Positions 16,762 through 25,466 are shown, counted from the stretch's first letter. The stretch is DNA of 64,000 nucleotides from JAJEFO01 sp965221845 (GCA_965221845.1 OZ244919.1:4041313-4105312), one strand, 5' to 3'. Program-made: numbers and translations. The notes: generated from the sequence alone by a model not told the origin.

Positions 16762-16868
16762 CGGCGCAAATCCCAGCCGGGAGCCTGGCCGGCCCAGCCG
16801 TTTTCGTCCCTCGGGGGCGGCAGGAAAGCACCGGGCCAGGAATCCCGAGGAACACGCGAGGAATTGAA

Positions 16869-17102
16869 ATGAGCGACATCGAAGAGCGCACACGCAAGAT
16901 CGTGATCGAGCATTTGGGCGTCGAAGAAGGCAAGGTTTCGGACAGCGCCTCGTTCATCGACGATCTCGGCGCCGACAGCCTTGACACCGTTGAGCTTGTC
17001 ATGGCCTTCGAGGAAGAGTTCGGAATCGAGATCCCGGACGATGCTGCCGAGGCCATCCAGACCTTTGGCGACGCCGTGAGGTTCATCAAGGACGCCGCCT
17101 GA
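16869..17102 (+). CDS. acpP: Acyl carrier protein AcpP
   Basis: A 77-residue ACP. The phosphopantetheine attachment site is Ser37 in the motif GADSLDTVELVMAFEEEF, and the acidic helix II and IPDDAAEAIQTFGDAVRFI follow. It carries growing acyl chains in fatty acid synthesis and lipid A and phospholipid assembly. It is 7.2 kb from fabG because of the inserted accessory DNA, but still directly upstream of fabF. A strong hairpin follows its stop. Confidence 0.97.
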   Translation: MSDIEERTRKIVIEHLGVEEGKVSDSASFIDDLGADSLDTVELVMAFEEEFGIEIPDDAAEAIQTFGDAVRFIKDAA

Positions 17103-17120
17103 CCACCTGAAATGACGGCA

Positions 17121-17158
17121 GGAAAGCTCGTCTCCCGACCGTTCGGGAGACGCTTTCC
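17121..17158 (+). terminator. Hairpin terminator after acpP
   Basis: Arms GGAAAGC plus GTCTCCCGA pair with TCGGGAGAC plus GCTTTCC around the loop CCGT, with one 2-nt bulge: 16 bp of stem starting 19 bp after the acpP stop. No long U-run follows, so termination may be partial. Partial read-through would explain high acpP expression over fabF. Confidence 0.6.
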
Positions 17159-17456
17159 CTCGTCGACGAGCGCTCCCGTTGCAGCGGGTCCACGAAACTT
17201 GCGCCATCGGGCGGGCCGTCATGTTGCGGGCACATGGCCACGGGACGGCGCCTCGGCGCGCGCAAGCCGTGGGCCATGCCGCCGTGGCGTGCGGTCTGCA
17301 CAGTTTGGCTCCGGGCGGCCCCTTCGCCGGGGCGCCTGCCGGATGAGCGGTCGCCGAACGCGGCGACCTGCGGAGCGTCCGCGATCAAGGGCAGATTGCG
17401 AAGCGATCGGGGTGCATGTATGTCTCGGCCCGAGAGCAGCGTCATGAGGATCTGGC
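17159..17456. other. acpP-fabF spacer
   Basis: 298 bp of GC-rich DNA. No ORF with family features, RNA or clear promoter recognised; fabF must be read through the acpP hairpin or from an undetected promoter here. Confidence 0.3.
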
Positions 17457-18719
17457 ATGCGTCGGGTGGTCGTCACGGGCTTGGGGGTTGTCTCGCCTCT
17501 GGCATGCGGGGTCGAGGAGACGTGGTCCCGCCTCCTGGCCGGCCGGTCCGCGGCGGGGCCCATCACGAGATTCGACGCGGGCCGTCTCGCGACACGCTAT
17601 GCCTGCGAGGTTCCAAGGGGGGACGGCAGTGACGGCACCTTCAATCCGGACGACTGGCTGGATCCCCGGGAGCAGCGCAAGGTCGACGAGTTCATCGTCT
17701 ACGGGATCGCCGCCGCGGAGCAGGCGGTCAAGGACTCCGGCTGGGAGCCTGCGGCGGCACGGGACCTTGAACGAACCGGCGTGATGATCGGCTCGGGGAT
17801 CGGCGGCCTCCAGTCGATCGCCGAAACTGCCGTCACCCTGAAGGAGCGGGGTCCGCGAAGGGTGTCGCCGTTCTTCATCCCGGGGGCACTGATAAACCTG
17901 GTGTCCGGGCAGGTCTCGATCCGGTTCGGTTTCAAGGGCCCGAATCACTCGGTGGTGACGGCCTGCGCGACGGGCGCGCACGCAATTGGCGATTCCGCGC
18001 GACTGATCATGGGCGGCGACGCCGACGTGATGCTGGCAGGCGGCGCCGAAAGCCCGATCTGCGAAATCGGCATGGCCGGCTTCAATGCGTGCAAGGCCCT
18101 GTCCACGAAATGGGGGCACCAGCCGGAGAGGGCCAGCCGCCCCTACGACGCGGAGCGAGACGGGTTCGTCATGGGCGAGGGCGCGGGCGTGGTGGTGCTC
18201 GAAGAGCTCGGGCATGCCAGGGCGCGCGGCGCGACCGTCTATGCGGAGATCCTGGGATACGGCCTTTCGGGCGACGCATATCACATAACGGCCCCGTCCG
18301 AGGACGGCGAAGGCGGGGAGCGGGCCATGAGGAACGCGCTGATCTCAGCGAACCTGCAGGCCTGCGACGTCGACTACGTCAATGCGCACGGCACCTCGAC
18401 CATGGCGGACACTGTCGAGCTTGCGGCCGTCGAGCGGGTGATGGGCGATGCGGCGCGCGGGGTCACGATGACCTCGACGAAGTCCTCCATCGGCCACCTG
18501 CTTGGCGCGGCGGGCGCTGTCGAGGCGGTCTTCTGCGCTCTGGCGCTGCGCGATCAGGTCGCGCCGCCGACCATCAACCTGGAGAATCCCGGCGCCGAGC
18601 CGATGCTGGACCTGGCGCCCGTTTCAAGGCGCGACCGGGAGATCGGCGTCGCCCTTTCGAACAGCTTCGGGTTCGGCGGCACCAACGCTTCGCTTGCAAT
18701 GGGACGGATCGATCGCTGA
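17457..18719 (+). CDS. fabF: 3-oxoacyl-ACP synthase II FabF
   Basis: A 420-residue condensing enzyme. N-terminus RRVVVTGLGVVSPLACG, nucleophile Cys in VTACATGAHAIG (about residue 168), the two catalytic His residues in NAHGTST and SSIGHLLGAAGAVEAVF, and GVALSNSFGFGGTNASL near the C-terminus. It elongates acyl-ACP by two carbons, including the long-chain unsaturated step. GAGGA lies upstream of the ATG. The stop overlaps the mltG start (TGATG). Confidence 0.96.
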   Translation: MRRVVVTGLGVVSPLACGVEETWSRLLAGRSAAGPITRFDAGRLATRYACEVPRGDGSDGTFNPDDWLDPREQRKVDEFIVYGIAAAEQAVKDSGWEPAAARDLERTGVMIGSGIGGLQSIAETAVTLKERGPRRVSPFFIPGALINLVSGQVSIRFGFKGPNHSVVTACATGAHAIGDSARLIMGGDADVMLAGGAESPICEIGMAGFNACKALSTKWGHQPERASRPYDAERDGFVMGEGAGVVVLEELGHARARGATVYAEILGYGLSGDAYHITAPSEDGEGGERAMRNALISANLQACDVDYVNAHGTSTMADTVELAAVERVMGDAARGVTMTSTKSSIGHLLGAAGAVEAVFCALALRDQVAPPTINLENPGAEPMLDLAPVSRRDREIGVALSNSFGFGGTNASLAMGRIDR

Positions 18720-19876
18720 TGTGGCGGAGCGTCGCGTCCGGCTTCCTGACTTTCCTGCTTGTCGCTCTCGTTCTGGTTGCGGCGGTCGTCGCCTGGGGCC
18801 AGGGAAGGTTCGCCGGCCGCGGGCCCCTGGCCGAGGCGATCTGCCTGAAGGTTCCCCGCGGCGGCTCGGTCACGGGCCTGGCCGAGGATCTTCGGGCAAG
18901 GGGCGCGATTTCCAGTGCGGCGATCTTCCGGCTGGGCGCAGCCTACTCGGGGCGCGCGCCGCACGTGAAGGCGGGATCGTTCCTGATCCGGGAAGGCGCG
19001 TCCATGCAGGACATCGTGTCCGAAATCACGGGCGACGGCCAGTCAACCTGCGGGGTTGAGGTCGTCTACCGTATTTCGGTCAGCGGGCAGGCTGTCCGCC
19101 TGCGCGAACTGGACGCGGCGACCGGAGAGTATTCGGTGACGGCGGAGTTCGATCCCGCGTCAGCTTCCGCTGTCCCGGATCCTTACAAGGCGGCCCTCGA
19201 CGACGTGGCGACGAGGTTTCGCATCGTGGTGGCCGAGGGCGTGACGAGCTGGCAGGTCGTTCAGGCCCTGGAGGCCAGCGACTTGCTGGAAGGCGAGATC
19301 GACGACGTGCCCGCCGAAGGCTCGCTGGCGCCAGACGGGTACGAAATCAGGCCGGGCCAGGACCGCCGGGCGATGCTGGAGATGATGCGCGAGCGGCAGA
19401 GGGAGCGCCTGGACGCGGTATGGAGCGCCAGGTCCGGGAACGCGCCGGTCGAGACGCCCGAAGAGGCGCTGGTTCTTGCCTCCATCATCGAGAAGGAGAC
19501 CGGGGTGGCGGACGAGCGCCCGCTGATCGCAAGCGTGTTCGCGAACCGGCTTCGGACGGGAATCAGGCTGCAGGCCGACCCGACGGTCATTTACGGGATC
19601 ACGGAAGGCCGCGGCGTCCTGGGGCGCGGGATCAGGAAAAGCGAGCTGCGCCGTGAGACGCCCTGGAACACCTACGCGATCGACGGACTGCCTCCGACGC
19701 CGATCGCGAATCCCGGCAAGGCCGCGATCGAGGCCGCGCTGTCGCCGGCAGAGTCGGACTACCTGTTCTTTGTCGCGGATGGCACGGGCGGACATGTCTT
19801 CGCGAAAACGCTCCGGGAGCACAATGCGAATGTTGCCCGCTGGCGGAAGCTTCAGGCGGAGCAGGCCGGCCAATAG
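18719..19876 (+). CDS. mltG: Endolytic murein transglycosylase MltG
   Basis: A 385-residue membrane-anchored protein: one N-terminal helix (about residues 8-26), a LysM-like region, then the YceG/MltG catalytic domain. The catalytic Glu is in ASIIEKETG (about residue 258), with ANRLRTGIRLQADPTVIYG and PWNTYAIDGLPPTPIANPG following. It cuts nascent glycan strands and is thought to set their length. Compared with E. coli MltG there is an extra segment of about 55 residues (about 110-165) between the LysM-like parts. The ATG overlaps the fabF stop as TGATG, coupling the two genes. Confidence 0.92.
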   Translation: MWRSVASGFLTFLLVALVLVAAVVAWGQGRFAGRGPLAEAICLKVPRGGSVTGLAEDLRARGAISSAAIFRLGAAYSGRAPHVKAGSFLIREGASMQDIVSEITGDGQSTCGVEVVYRISVSGQAVRLRELDAATGEYSVTAEFDPASASAVPDPYKAALDDVATRFRIVVAEGVTSWQVVQALEASDLLEGEIDDVPAEGSLAPDGYEIRPGQDRRAMLEMMRERQRERLDAVWSARSGNAPVETPEEALVLASIIEKETGVADERPLIASVFANRLRTGIRLQADPTVIYGITEGRGVLGRGIRKSELRRETPWNTYAIDGLPPTPIANPGKAAIEAALSPAESDYLFFVADGTGGHVFAKTLREHNANVARWRKLQAEQAGQ

Positions 19877-20170
19877 GCGTGCGGGGCTTCCCGGCGATCC
19901 CCCGGCGGTGATTCGCGCCGTCGTGGGCCGGGCGGCGCGACCGTGTCGGCGATTGCGATTTGCGGATGCGCACGATTGCGTTGCGGCGCAATGCAGCAGT
20001 GGCAGCACGGCCTCCTCGAACGGGGCGGGCAATCTGGGCTGCCGCCCGCGTCGCGCCGGGATGCGCTTTATGTCCCGGACGCCCGGTGATATGTCTCCGG
20101 CACGATCAGTCGCCATCTGGCGCGGCGCCCGGGACGATCCGGGGCTGTCCGGCCGGCAGAGGAGGCCGTC
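19877..20170. other. mltG-cysE spacer
   Basis: 294 bp; no gene, tRNA or clear regulatory site recognised. GAGGAGG-like sequence just before 20171 is the cysE ribosome-binding site. Confidence 0.3.
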
Positions 20171-20986
20171 ATGGCAAGGGACAAGCCGCGGATTTCATCG
20201 CTTGATCCGGTCTGGGACCGGATCAAGGAGGACGCGCATGCCGCGGTCGCCGCCGAGCCGCTGACCGGCGGCATGGTGCACGCGACCATCCTTCATCACG
20301 GTTCGCTCGAGAGCGCGCTGGCCTACCGCTTCGCGTTCAAGCTCTCCTCGTCGGAAATGACCGGGCAGATCATGCGCGAGATCTCCGAGGAGGCCTATTC
20401 CGAGGATCCTTCCCTGGGCGAAGCCGCGCGCGCCGATCTCGCCGCCATCCACGAGCGCGACCCGGCCTGCCACCGGCTGATGCAGCCGCTCCTGTTCTTC
20501 AAGGGCTTCCAGGCCGTCCAGGCATATCGGATCGGGCACTGGCTGTGGGAGCAGGGGCGCAGGGACCTCGCCTATTTTATACAGGCCCGCGTGAGCGAGA
20601 TCTTCGGGATAGACATCCACCCGAACGCCAGGATCGGAATGGGGCTGATGATCGATCACGCGCACTCAATCGTCATCGGCGAGACGGCGGTGGTCGGCGA
20701 CAACGTCTCCATGCTCCACTCGGTCACTCTGGGCGGCACCGGCAAGGAGGACGATGACCGTCATCCAAAGATCGGCGACGGCGTGCTGATCGGCGCCGGC
20801 GCCAAGGTGCTGGGCAACATCCGGGTTGGCGATTGCAGCCGGATCGCCGCAGGATCCGTTGTCTTGCAGGAGGTGCCGCCTTGCAAGACCGTTGCCGGCG
20901 TGCCGGCAAGGATCGTCGGCGAGGCAGGGTGTGGCCAGCCGTCCCTGACCATGGACCAGATCCTGAACGGCTTCCAGGCTGACTGA
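20171..20986 (+). CDS. cysE: Serine O-acetyltransferase CysE
   Basis: A 271-residue serine acetyltransferase. N-terminal helical domain (DPVWDRIKEDAHAAVAAEPL, ILHHGSLESALAYRFAFKL), then a left-handed beta-helix of hexapeptide repeats (GIDIHPNARIGMGLMIDHAH, IGETAVVGDNVSMLHSVTLGGT, IGAGAKVLGNIRVGD). The catalytic His is in IDHAHSIVIGE. It makes O-acetylserine for cysteine synthesis. GGAGG precedes the ATG. It converges on pdhC with 42 bp between stops. Confidence 0.95.
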   Translation: MARDKPRISSLDPVWDRIKEDAHAAVAAEPLTGGMVHATILHHGSLESALAYRFAFKLSSSEMTGQIMREISEEAYSEDPSLGEAARADLAAIHERDPACHRLMQPLLFFKGFQAVQAYRIGHWLWEQGRRDLAYFIQARVSEIFGIDIHPNARIGMGLMIDHAHSIVIGETAVVGDNVSMLHSVTLGGTGKEDDDRHPKIGDGVLIGAGAKVLGNIRVGDCSRIAAGSVVLQEVPPCKTVAGVPARIVGEAGCGQPSLTMDQILNGFQAD

Positions 20987-21028
20987 GACTTCGCCGTACG
21001 GGCCGGGCGGACGCCGTCGCTTTCCCGG

Positions 21029-22312
21029 CTATGCCAGCATGCCGATCGGGTTCTCGAGATTGGCCTTCACCGCCGAAAGGAACTCGGCGCCGAGAGCGCC
21101 GTCGATGACCCTGTGATCGACGGAGAGCGTGACAGACATGACGGTGGAGACCGCAAGCTCGCCGTCGCTGTCGACGACCGGCGTCCGCTCGCCGGCCCCG
21201 ACGGCCAGGATCGACCCGTGTGGCGGGTTTATGACGGCGTCGAAGCTCTTGATGCCGAACATGCCCAGGTTGGAGATCGCGAAACTGCCGCCCTGGTACT
21301 GGTGCGGCGCCAGCTTGCGGTCGCGCGCGAGGGCCGCCAGCTCCTTCATCTCGGTTGACAGGGCCGAGAGCGGCTTCATGTGTGCGTCCCTGAGAACCGG
21401 CGTGAAGAGGCCGCCTTCGACGGCGACGGCGACGGCGACGTCGGACGGCTTCAGCCTCATGATCCGGTCGCCGCCCCAGACCGCATTGGCGCCGGGCACC
21501 GTCTGGAGGGCCAGGGCACAGGCCTTGATGACGAAGTCGTTGACGCTCAGCTTGACGCCGCGGGCTTCAAGCTGCGCATTGGCCTGGGCGCGGAAACCGA
21601 GGAGACTGTCCAGCCTGATGTCCCGGCGAAGGTAGAAATGCGGGATCGTCCGCTTGGCCTCGCCGAGGCGCGCCGCAATGATCCTGCGCATTCCGTCGAG
21701 CGGCACCTCCTCGAATTCCCGGCCGGCGAGCATCGCCCTGGCCGCCTCGGCTCCGGGGGCCTCGGGAACGGGCGCGGACGGAGGGGCCGCGGGCCTGGCC
21801 TCTGCGCTTTCGACATCGGCCTTGACGATCCTGCCCCTCGGTCCCGATCCCTTGACCAGGCTCAGGTCGAGGCCCCTGTCGGCGGCGATCCTGCGGGCGA
21901 GGGGCGAGGCGAAGACGCGCGCGCCCCGGGGGGGCGCGGCGGCGGGCGCCGTCACCGCGGTCGGCGCCGGGTCCGCGCGTGCCGGGGCAGGCGGCGGGCC
22001 CTCGGCGCCCGATGCCGGCGGCGCGGTTTCGGGGGCCGCAGCGGCGGAGCCGATGTCCGCCTCGCCTTCGCCCTCGGCGAGGAGGACGGCAATGGGCGAG
22101 TTGACCTTCACGCTCTCGGCGCCCTCGGGGACGAGGAGGCGTCCCACGGTTCCCTCGTCCACGGCCTCGAACTCCATGGTCGCCTTGTCGGTCTCTATCT
22201 CGGCGAGCAGGTCGCCTGCAGACACCGCGTCGCCCTCCCTGACCAGCCACTTCGCCAGAGTGCCCTCTTCCATGGTGGGCGAGAGCGCCGGCATGAGGAT
22301 TTCGGTGGGCAT
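21029..22312 (-). CDS. pdhC: Dihydrolipoamide acetyltransferase, pyruvate dehydrogenase E2
   Basis: A 427-residue E2. One lipoyl domain (lipoyl Lys43 in ETDKATME), an Ala/Pro linker, an E1/E3-binding domain (ASPLARRIAADRGLDLSLVKG), a second linker and the acetyltransferase domain ending with the catalytic DHRVIDGALGAEFL. It transfers acetyl from lipoate to CoA in the pyruvate dehydrogenase complex. Third gene of the ftsB-pdhA-pdhB-pdhC run, 12 bp after pdhB. Its lipoyl region is almost the same as that of pdhB. Confidence 0.95.
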   Translation of the reverse strand: MPTEILMPALSPTMEEGTLAKWLVREGDAVSAGDLLAEIETDKATMEFEAVDEGTVGRLLVPEGAESVKVNSPIAVLLAEGEGEADIGSAAAAPETAPPASGAEGPPPAPARADPAPTAVTAPAAAPPRGARVFASPLARRIAADRGLDLSLVKGSGPRGRIVKADVESAEARPAAPPSAPVPEAPGAEAARAMLAGREFEEVPLDGMRRIIAARLGEAKRTIPHFYLRRDIRLDSLLGFRAQANAQLEARGVKLSVNDFVIKACALALQTVPGANAVWGGDRIMRLKPSDVAVAVAVEGGLFTPVLRDAHMKPLSALSTEMKELAALARDRKLAPHQYQGGSFAISNLGMFGIKSFDAVINPPHGSILAVGAGERTPVVDSDGELAVSTVMSVTLSVDHRVIDGALGAEFLSAVKANLENPIGMLA

Positions 22313-22324
22313 CCGTCCCTCTCC

Positions 22325-23665
22325 TTACCTGTAGGTCACGGCCCGGACGCCATCGATCACCTCCTTGACCGAAGCAAGGGCGAGCCTTTCCAGGTTGGCG
22401 GCGTATGGCATGGGCACGTCCTTTCCCGTGCACTTGAGCACGGGCGCGTCGAGATGGTCGAACGCCTCGCGCATGATTTCCGAGCCGATGTGATCGGACA
22501 TGGAGGCAGCCGGCCAGGCTTCCTCGACCGTCACGCAGCGATTGGTCTTCCTGACGCTCTCTATCACCGTCGCCATGTCCAGCGGGCGCAGGGTCCTGAG
22601 GTCGACGACCTCGGCCGAGATGCCGTCCCGGGCGAGCTCGTCCGCGGCCTCGAGCGTGTGGCTCATTCCGATTCCCCAGGATACGAGCGTGACATCCGTG
22701 CCTTCCCGCCAGACGCGGGCCTTGCCGAATGGAACGGTGAAGTCATCGAGCTTCGGAACGTCGAAGGCGCGCCCGTAGAGGATCTCGTTCTCGAGAAAGA
22801 CGACCGGGTCGGGATCGCGAATCGCGGTCTTGAGCAGGCCCTTTGCATCGGCCGCGGAGAACGGCTGGACGACCTTCAGCCCTGGCACGGACGCATACCA
22901 GGCGGCGTAGTCCTGGGAATGCTGCGCGGCCACGCGGGCGGCCGCTCCGTTCGGTCCGCGGAACACGATGGGCGAGCCCATCTGCCCGCCGGACATGTAG
23001 AGCGTCTTGGCGGCAGAGTTCACGATCTGGTCGATCGCCTGCATGGCGAAGTTCCATGTCATGAACTCCACGATGGGCCTGAGGCCGCCCCAGCTCGCTC
23101 CGATCCCCACGCCTGCGAAGCCGTGCTCGGTTATCGGCGTGTCGATCACCCGCCGTGCGCCGAACTCCTCGAGAATGCCCTGGGTGATCTTGTAGGCTCC
23201 CTGGTATTCCGCGACCTCCTCGCCCATGATGAAGACGGTCTCGTCGGCCCGCATCTCTTCGGCGATCGCGTCGCGAAGGGCGTCGCGTACCGTCATGGAG
23301 ACCGTTTCGACGCCTTCAGGATGGTCGGGCGCGCGGTCGCCGGCGGTGGGGCCGGATGCTGGCGGCGCGCCTGCGGAGGTCGGCGCAGGCGCGGCGGGCA
23401 TCGCGATGCCGCTTGCGCTTTCCCCCTCTTCGACGATGACGGCGATCGGCGTGTTGACCTTGACCGCCTCGGTGCCCTCGGCGACCAGGATCCTGCCAAC
23501 GACGCCATCGTCGACGGCCTCGAACTCCATGGTCGCCTTGTCGGTCTCGATCTCGGCCATGATGTCACCGGCCGAAACGGCGTCGCCTTCCCTGACCAGC
23601 CACTTCGCCAGGGTCCCCTCTTCCATGGTGGGCGAGAGGGCCGGCATGAGGATTTCTGTCGCCAC
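22325..23665 (-). CDS. pdhB: Pyruvate dehydrogenase E1 beta subunit with N-terminal lipoyl domain
   Basis: A 446-residue protein. A lipoyl domain (residues 1-80, lipoyl Lys43) is joined by an Ala/Pro linker to the E1-beta transketolase-like domain (MTVRDALRDAIAEEMRADETVFIMGEEVAEYQGAYK in two parts, ITEHGFAGVGIGASW, EAWPAASMSDHIGSEIM). The fused lipoyl domain on E1-beta is known in alphaproteobacteria. The GTG start at 23665 is supported by GGGAGGACAG upstream and by the exact lipoyl-domain N-terminus. Longer readings upstream pass through pdhA out of frame and are rejected. Confidence 0.95.
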   Translation of the reverse strand: MATEILMPALSPTMEEGTLAKWLVREGDAVSAGDIMAEIETDKATMEFEAVDDGVVGRILVAEGTEAVKVNTPIAVIVEEGESASGIAMPAAPAPTSAGAPPASGPTAGDRAPDHPEGVETVSMTVRDALRDAIAEEMRADETVFIMGEEVAEYQGAYKITQGILEEFGARRVIDTPITEHGFAGVGIGASWGGLRPIVEFMTWNFAMQAIDQIVNSAAKTLYMSGGQMGSPIVFRGPNGAAARVAAQHSQDYAAWYASVPGLKVVQPFSAADAKGLLKTAIRDPDPVVFLENEILYGRAFDVPKLDDFTVPFGKARVWREGTDVTLVSWGIGMSHTLEAADELARDGISAEVVDLRTLRPLDMATVIESVRKTNRCVTVEEAWPAASMSDHIGSEIMREAFDHLDAPVLKCTGKDVPMPYAANLERLALASVKEVIDGVRAVTYR

Positions 23666-23679
23666 TTCCCTGTCCTCCC

Positions 23680-24672
23680 TCAGGCGCCGACCGTGACGTC
23701 CGTCCAGAGTTCCGAGGGATCGGGCTCCGGGCTTTCCCTGGCGAACTCGGCAGCGGCGTTGACGGCCTCCTTGATCTCCTTGTCGATCGCCTTCAGCTCC
23801 GCCTCGTCGGCGCCTGCGCCAAGAAGGCGTCCGCGGACCTGTTCGATCGCGTCGCGCTCCTCCCGGACCTTCTGCACCTCGTCGCGGGTCCTGTACTTCG
23901 CCGGGTCGGACATCGAGTGGCCGCGGTAGCGGTATGTCATGATCTCGAGGATGTAGGGGCCCTTTCCGGCACGGCAGTGCCTGGCGGCCTTCCGACCTGC
24001 GTCGCGGACTGCGAGCACGTCCATCCCGTCCACCTCTTCGCCCGGAATCGAGAAGGCGGCGCCGCGCTCCCAGAAGGAGGAGGACTTTGTGGAGCGCTTG
24101 ACGCTGGTTCCCATGGCGTACTGGTTGTTCTCGATGACGAAGATCACGGGCAGCTTCCAGAGTTCGGCCATGTTGTAGGTCTCGTAGACCTGGCCCTGGT
24201 TGGCCGCGCCGTCGCCGAAATACGTGAACGTGACGTTCTTGTTGCCCTTGTACCTGTCCGAGAGCGCAAGGCCGGCGCCGAGGGGCACGTTGGCGCCGAC
24301 GATGCCGTGTCCGCCGTAGAAGCCGCGCTCCTTCGAGAACATGTGCATGGAGCCGCCCTTGCCCTTCGAATATCCGCCGATGCGGCCCGTCAGCTCCGCC
24401 ATCACGCCTCTTGGATCCATGCCGCAGGCGAGCATGTGGCCATGGTCGCGGTATGTGGTGATCCGCTTGTCGCCGTCGATGGCAGCGGACTCCAGGCCGA
24501 CAACGACGGCCTCCTGCCCGATGTAAAGATGGCAGAACCCTCCGATCAGGCCCATGCCGTAGAGCTGCCCGGCTTTCTCCTCGAACCGCCTGATCAGGAG
24601 CATGTCCCTGTAGTACCCGAGCAGCTCCTCTTTCGGGGCGGCCGGTTTCTTCCTTGCGCGTCGGGCGGCCAT
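23680..24672 (-). CDS. pdhA: Pyruvate dehydrogenase E1 alpha subunit
   Basis: A 330-residue E1-alpha. The thiamine diphosphate motif is GDGAANQGQVYETYNMAELW ending in ENN. Other markers are GFCHLYIGQEAV, TTYRDHGHML and the phosphorylation-loop-like TYRYRGHSMSDPAKYRT. With E1-beta it decarboxylates pyruvate and acetylates lipoate. The ATG at 24672 is preferred over the GTG at 24678 because AAGGA lies 8 bases upstream of it. A 22-bp palindrome lies about 30 bp upstream of the start. Confidence 0.95.
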   Translation of the reverse strand: MAARRARKKPAAPKEELLGYYRDMLLIRRFEEKAGQLYGMGLIGGFCHLYIGQEAVVVGLESAAIDGDKRITTYRDHGHMLACGMDPRGVMAELTGRIGGYSKGKGGSMHMFSKERGFYGGHGIVGANVPLGAGLALSDRYKGNKNVTFTYFGDGAANQGQVYETYNMAELWKLPVIFVIENNQYAMGTSVKRSTKSSSFWERGAAFSIPGEEVDGMDVLAVRDAGRKAARHCRAGKGPYILEIMTYRYRGHSMSDPAKYRTRDEVQKVREERDAIEQVRGRLLGAGADEAELKAIDKEIKEAVNAAAEFARESPEPDPSELWTDVTVGA

Positions 24673-24702
24673 GTTCACGGTCCTTAGATCTCCGCGGGAG
24701 CG

Positions 24703-24724
24703 GATTGTTCAACGTTGAACGATC
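24703..24724. promoter_or_regulatory. 22-bp palindrome upstream of pdhA (candidate operator)
   Basis: GATTGTTCAAC followed by GTTGAACGATC, symmetric with one mismatch; the inner 14 bp are perfect. It lies between ftsB and pdhA, 30 bp before the pdhA start, a normal place for a repressor or activator of pyruvate dehydrogenase genes. The binding protein cannot be named from sequence. Confidence 0.5.
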
Positions 24725-24809
24725 TCCTACACCAGCCTTCTCCGGATTGCACGCGCAATTTTCGCGCATGCAGGCGGCGGCGCGCAGCCGGGTTCGGTGC
24801 GGGCGGGAC

Positions 24810-25109
24810 TCAGTGCAGGACGACCTCGTCGGGGCGGATCAGGCCGAGGACGTCCCGGGCCTGGCTGTCCAGGAGATCCAGATCGATGTGCGTGCCTGAC
24901 AGCCGGCGCGTCTTGTTCTCCAGGGCCGCGACTTCCGCTGCAAGCCGGTCACGCTCGCTCCCGAGCGCGACGAGTTCGGATTCGATCTGCAGCCGGCGGA
25001 ACAGGCCGAAATCGCCCTGCACGCTGGCAAACATGAAATACGCAGCGAGCAGGAGCATGGCCGCGATGTAGGCGAAGTCGCCTGCACCGGTCAGCTTGAT
25101 GGTTTTCAT
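24810..25109 (-). CDS. FtsB/DivIC-type septum formation initiator
   Basis: A 99-residue protein: short N-terminus, one membrane helix (about residues 12-30, YIAAMLLLAAYFMFASV), then a coiled coil (RLQIESELVALGSERDRLAAEVAALENKTRRL) and a short conserved tail (DLDLLDSQARDVLGLIRPDEVVL). This is the FtsB layout; FtsB with FtsL and FtsQ links early and late divisome proteins. The gene commonly sits just before pdhA in alphaproteobacteria. The ATG at 25109 is chosen from the domain start; upstream reading to 25424 has no family features. Confidence 0.85.
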   Translation of the reverse strand: MKTIKLTGAGDFAYIAAMLLLAAYFMFASVQGDFGLFRRLQIESELVALGSERDRLAAEVAALENKTRRLSGTHIDLDLLDSQARDVLGLIRPDEVVLH

Positions 25110-25438
25110 CGCCGCCTCCATGCCGCGACCTGCCCGGCAGTGTGGCGCACGTCGTGCCTGATGGCAAAGGCTTTTTGGCCCGCATCGTTCGAGGCCCGCG
25201 CGCAGCTGCCACGTGCCTGCCCGGAGGCCCGCAGCCGCGGCGAACCCCGCCATGAGGGCCGGCATCCGGCGCGCAACCCGGTGGGGCGCGGTGCGCCGGA
25301 GATCCGGAATCATGAATTCGCCTCTACGACTGGCATGATCCGCGGAACGGTCGTAAGCGCCATTTAGAGCCCATACCTCGGTGCCGTTTCCCGCCCGGCG
25401 ATTTTCGCTTTCAGTGCTCGCCACGAAGCTGAACTCGG

Positions 25439-25466
25439 GGTCTATCCCCGCGTGTGCGGGGGAGCC
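25439..25466 (-). CRISPR. Single type I-E-like CRISPR repeat, no array
   Basis: On the minus strand 28 bp reading GGCTCCCCCGCACACGCGG then GGATAGACC, very like the type I-E repeat (stem CCCCGC...GCGGGG and tail GGGATAAACC). No second copy lies at one spacer length on either side and no cas genes are in the window. It borders the accessory island, so it may be the last unit of an array removed by insertion. A chance hairpin is the alternative. Confidence 0.4.

Noticed and set aside
19877..20170. Possible tRNA or small RNA between mltG and cysE
   Set aside because: No TTCGA-type T-arm or cloverleaf could be drawn, and no tail of U residues after a hairpin.
23680..24769. Read-through fusion of pdhB with upstream sequence across pdhA
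   Set aside because: Same strand but out of frame with pdhA; pdhB has its own ribosome-binding site and lipoyl-domain start at 23665.
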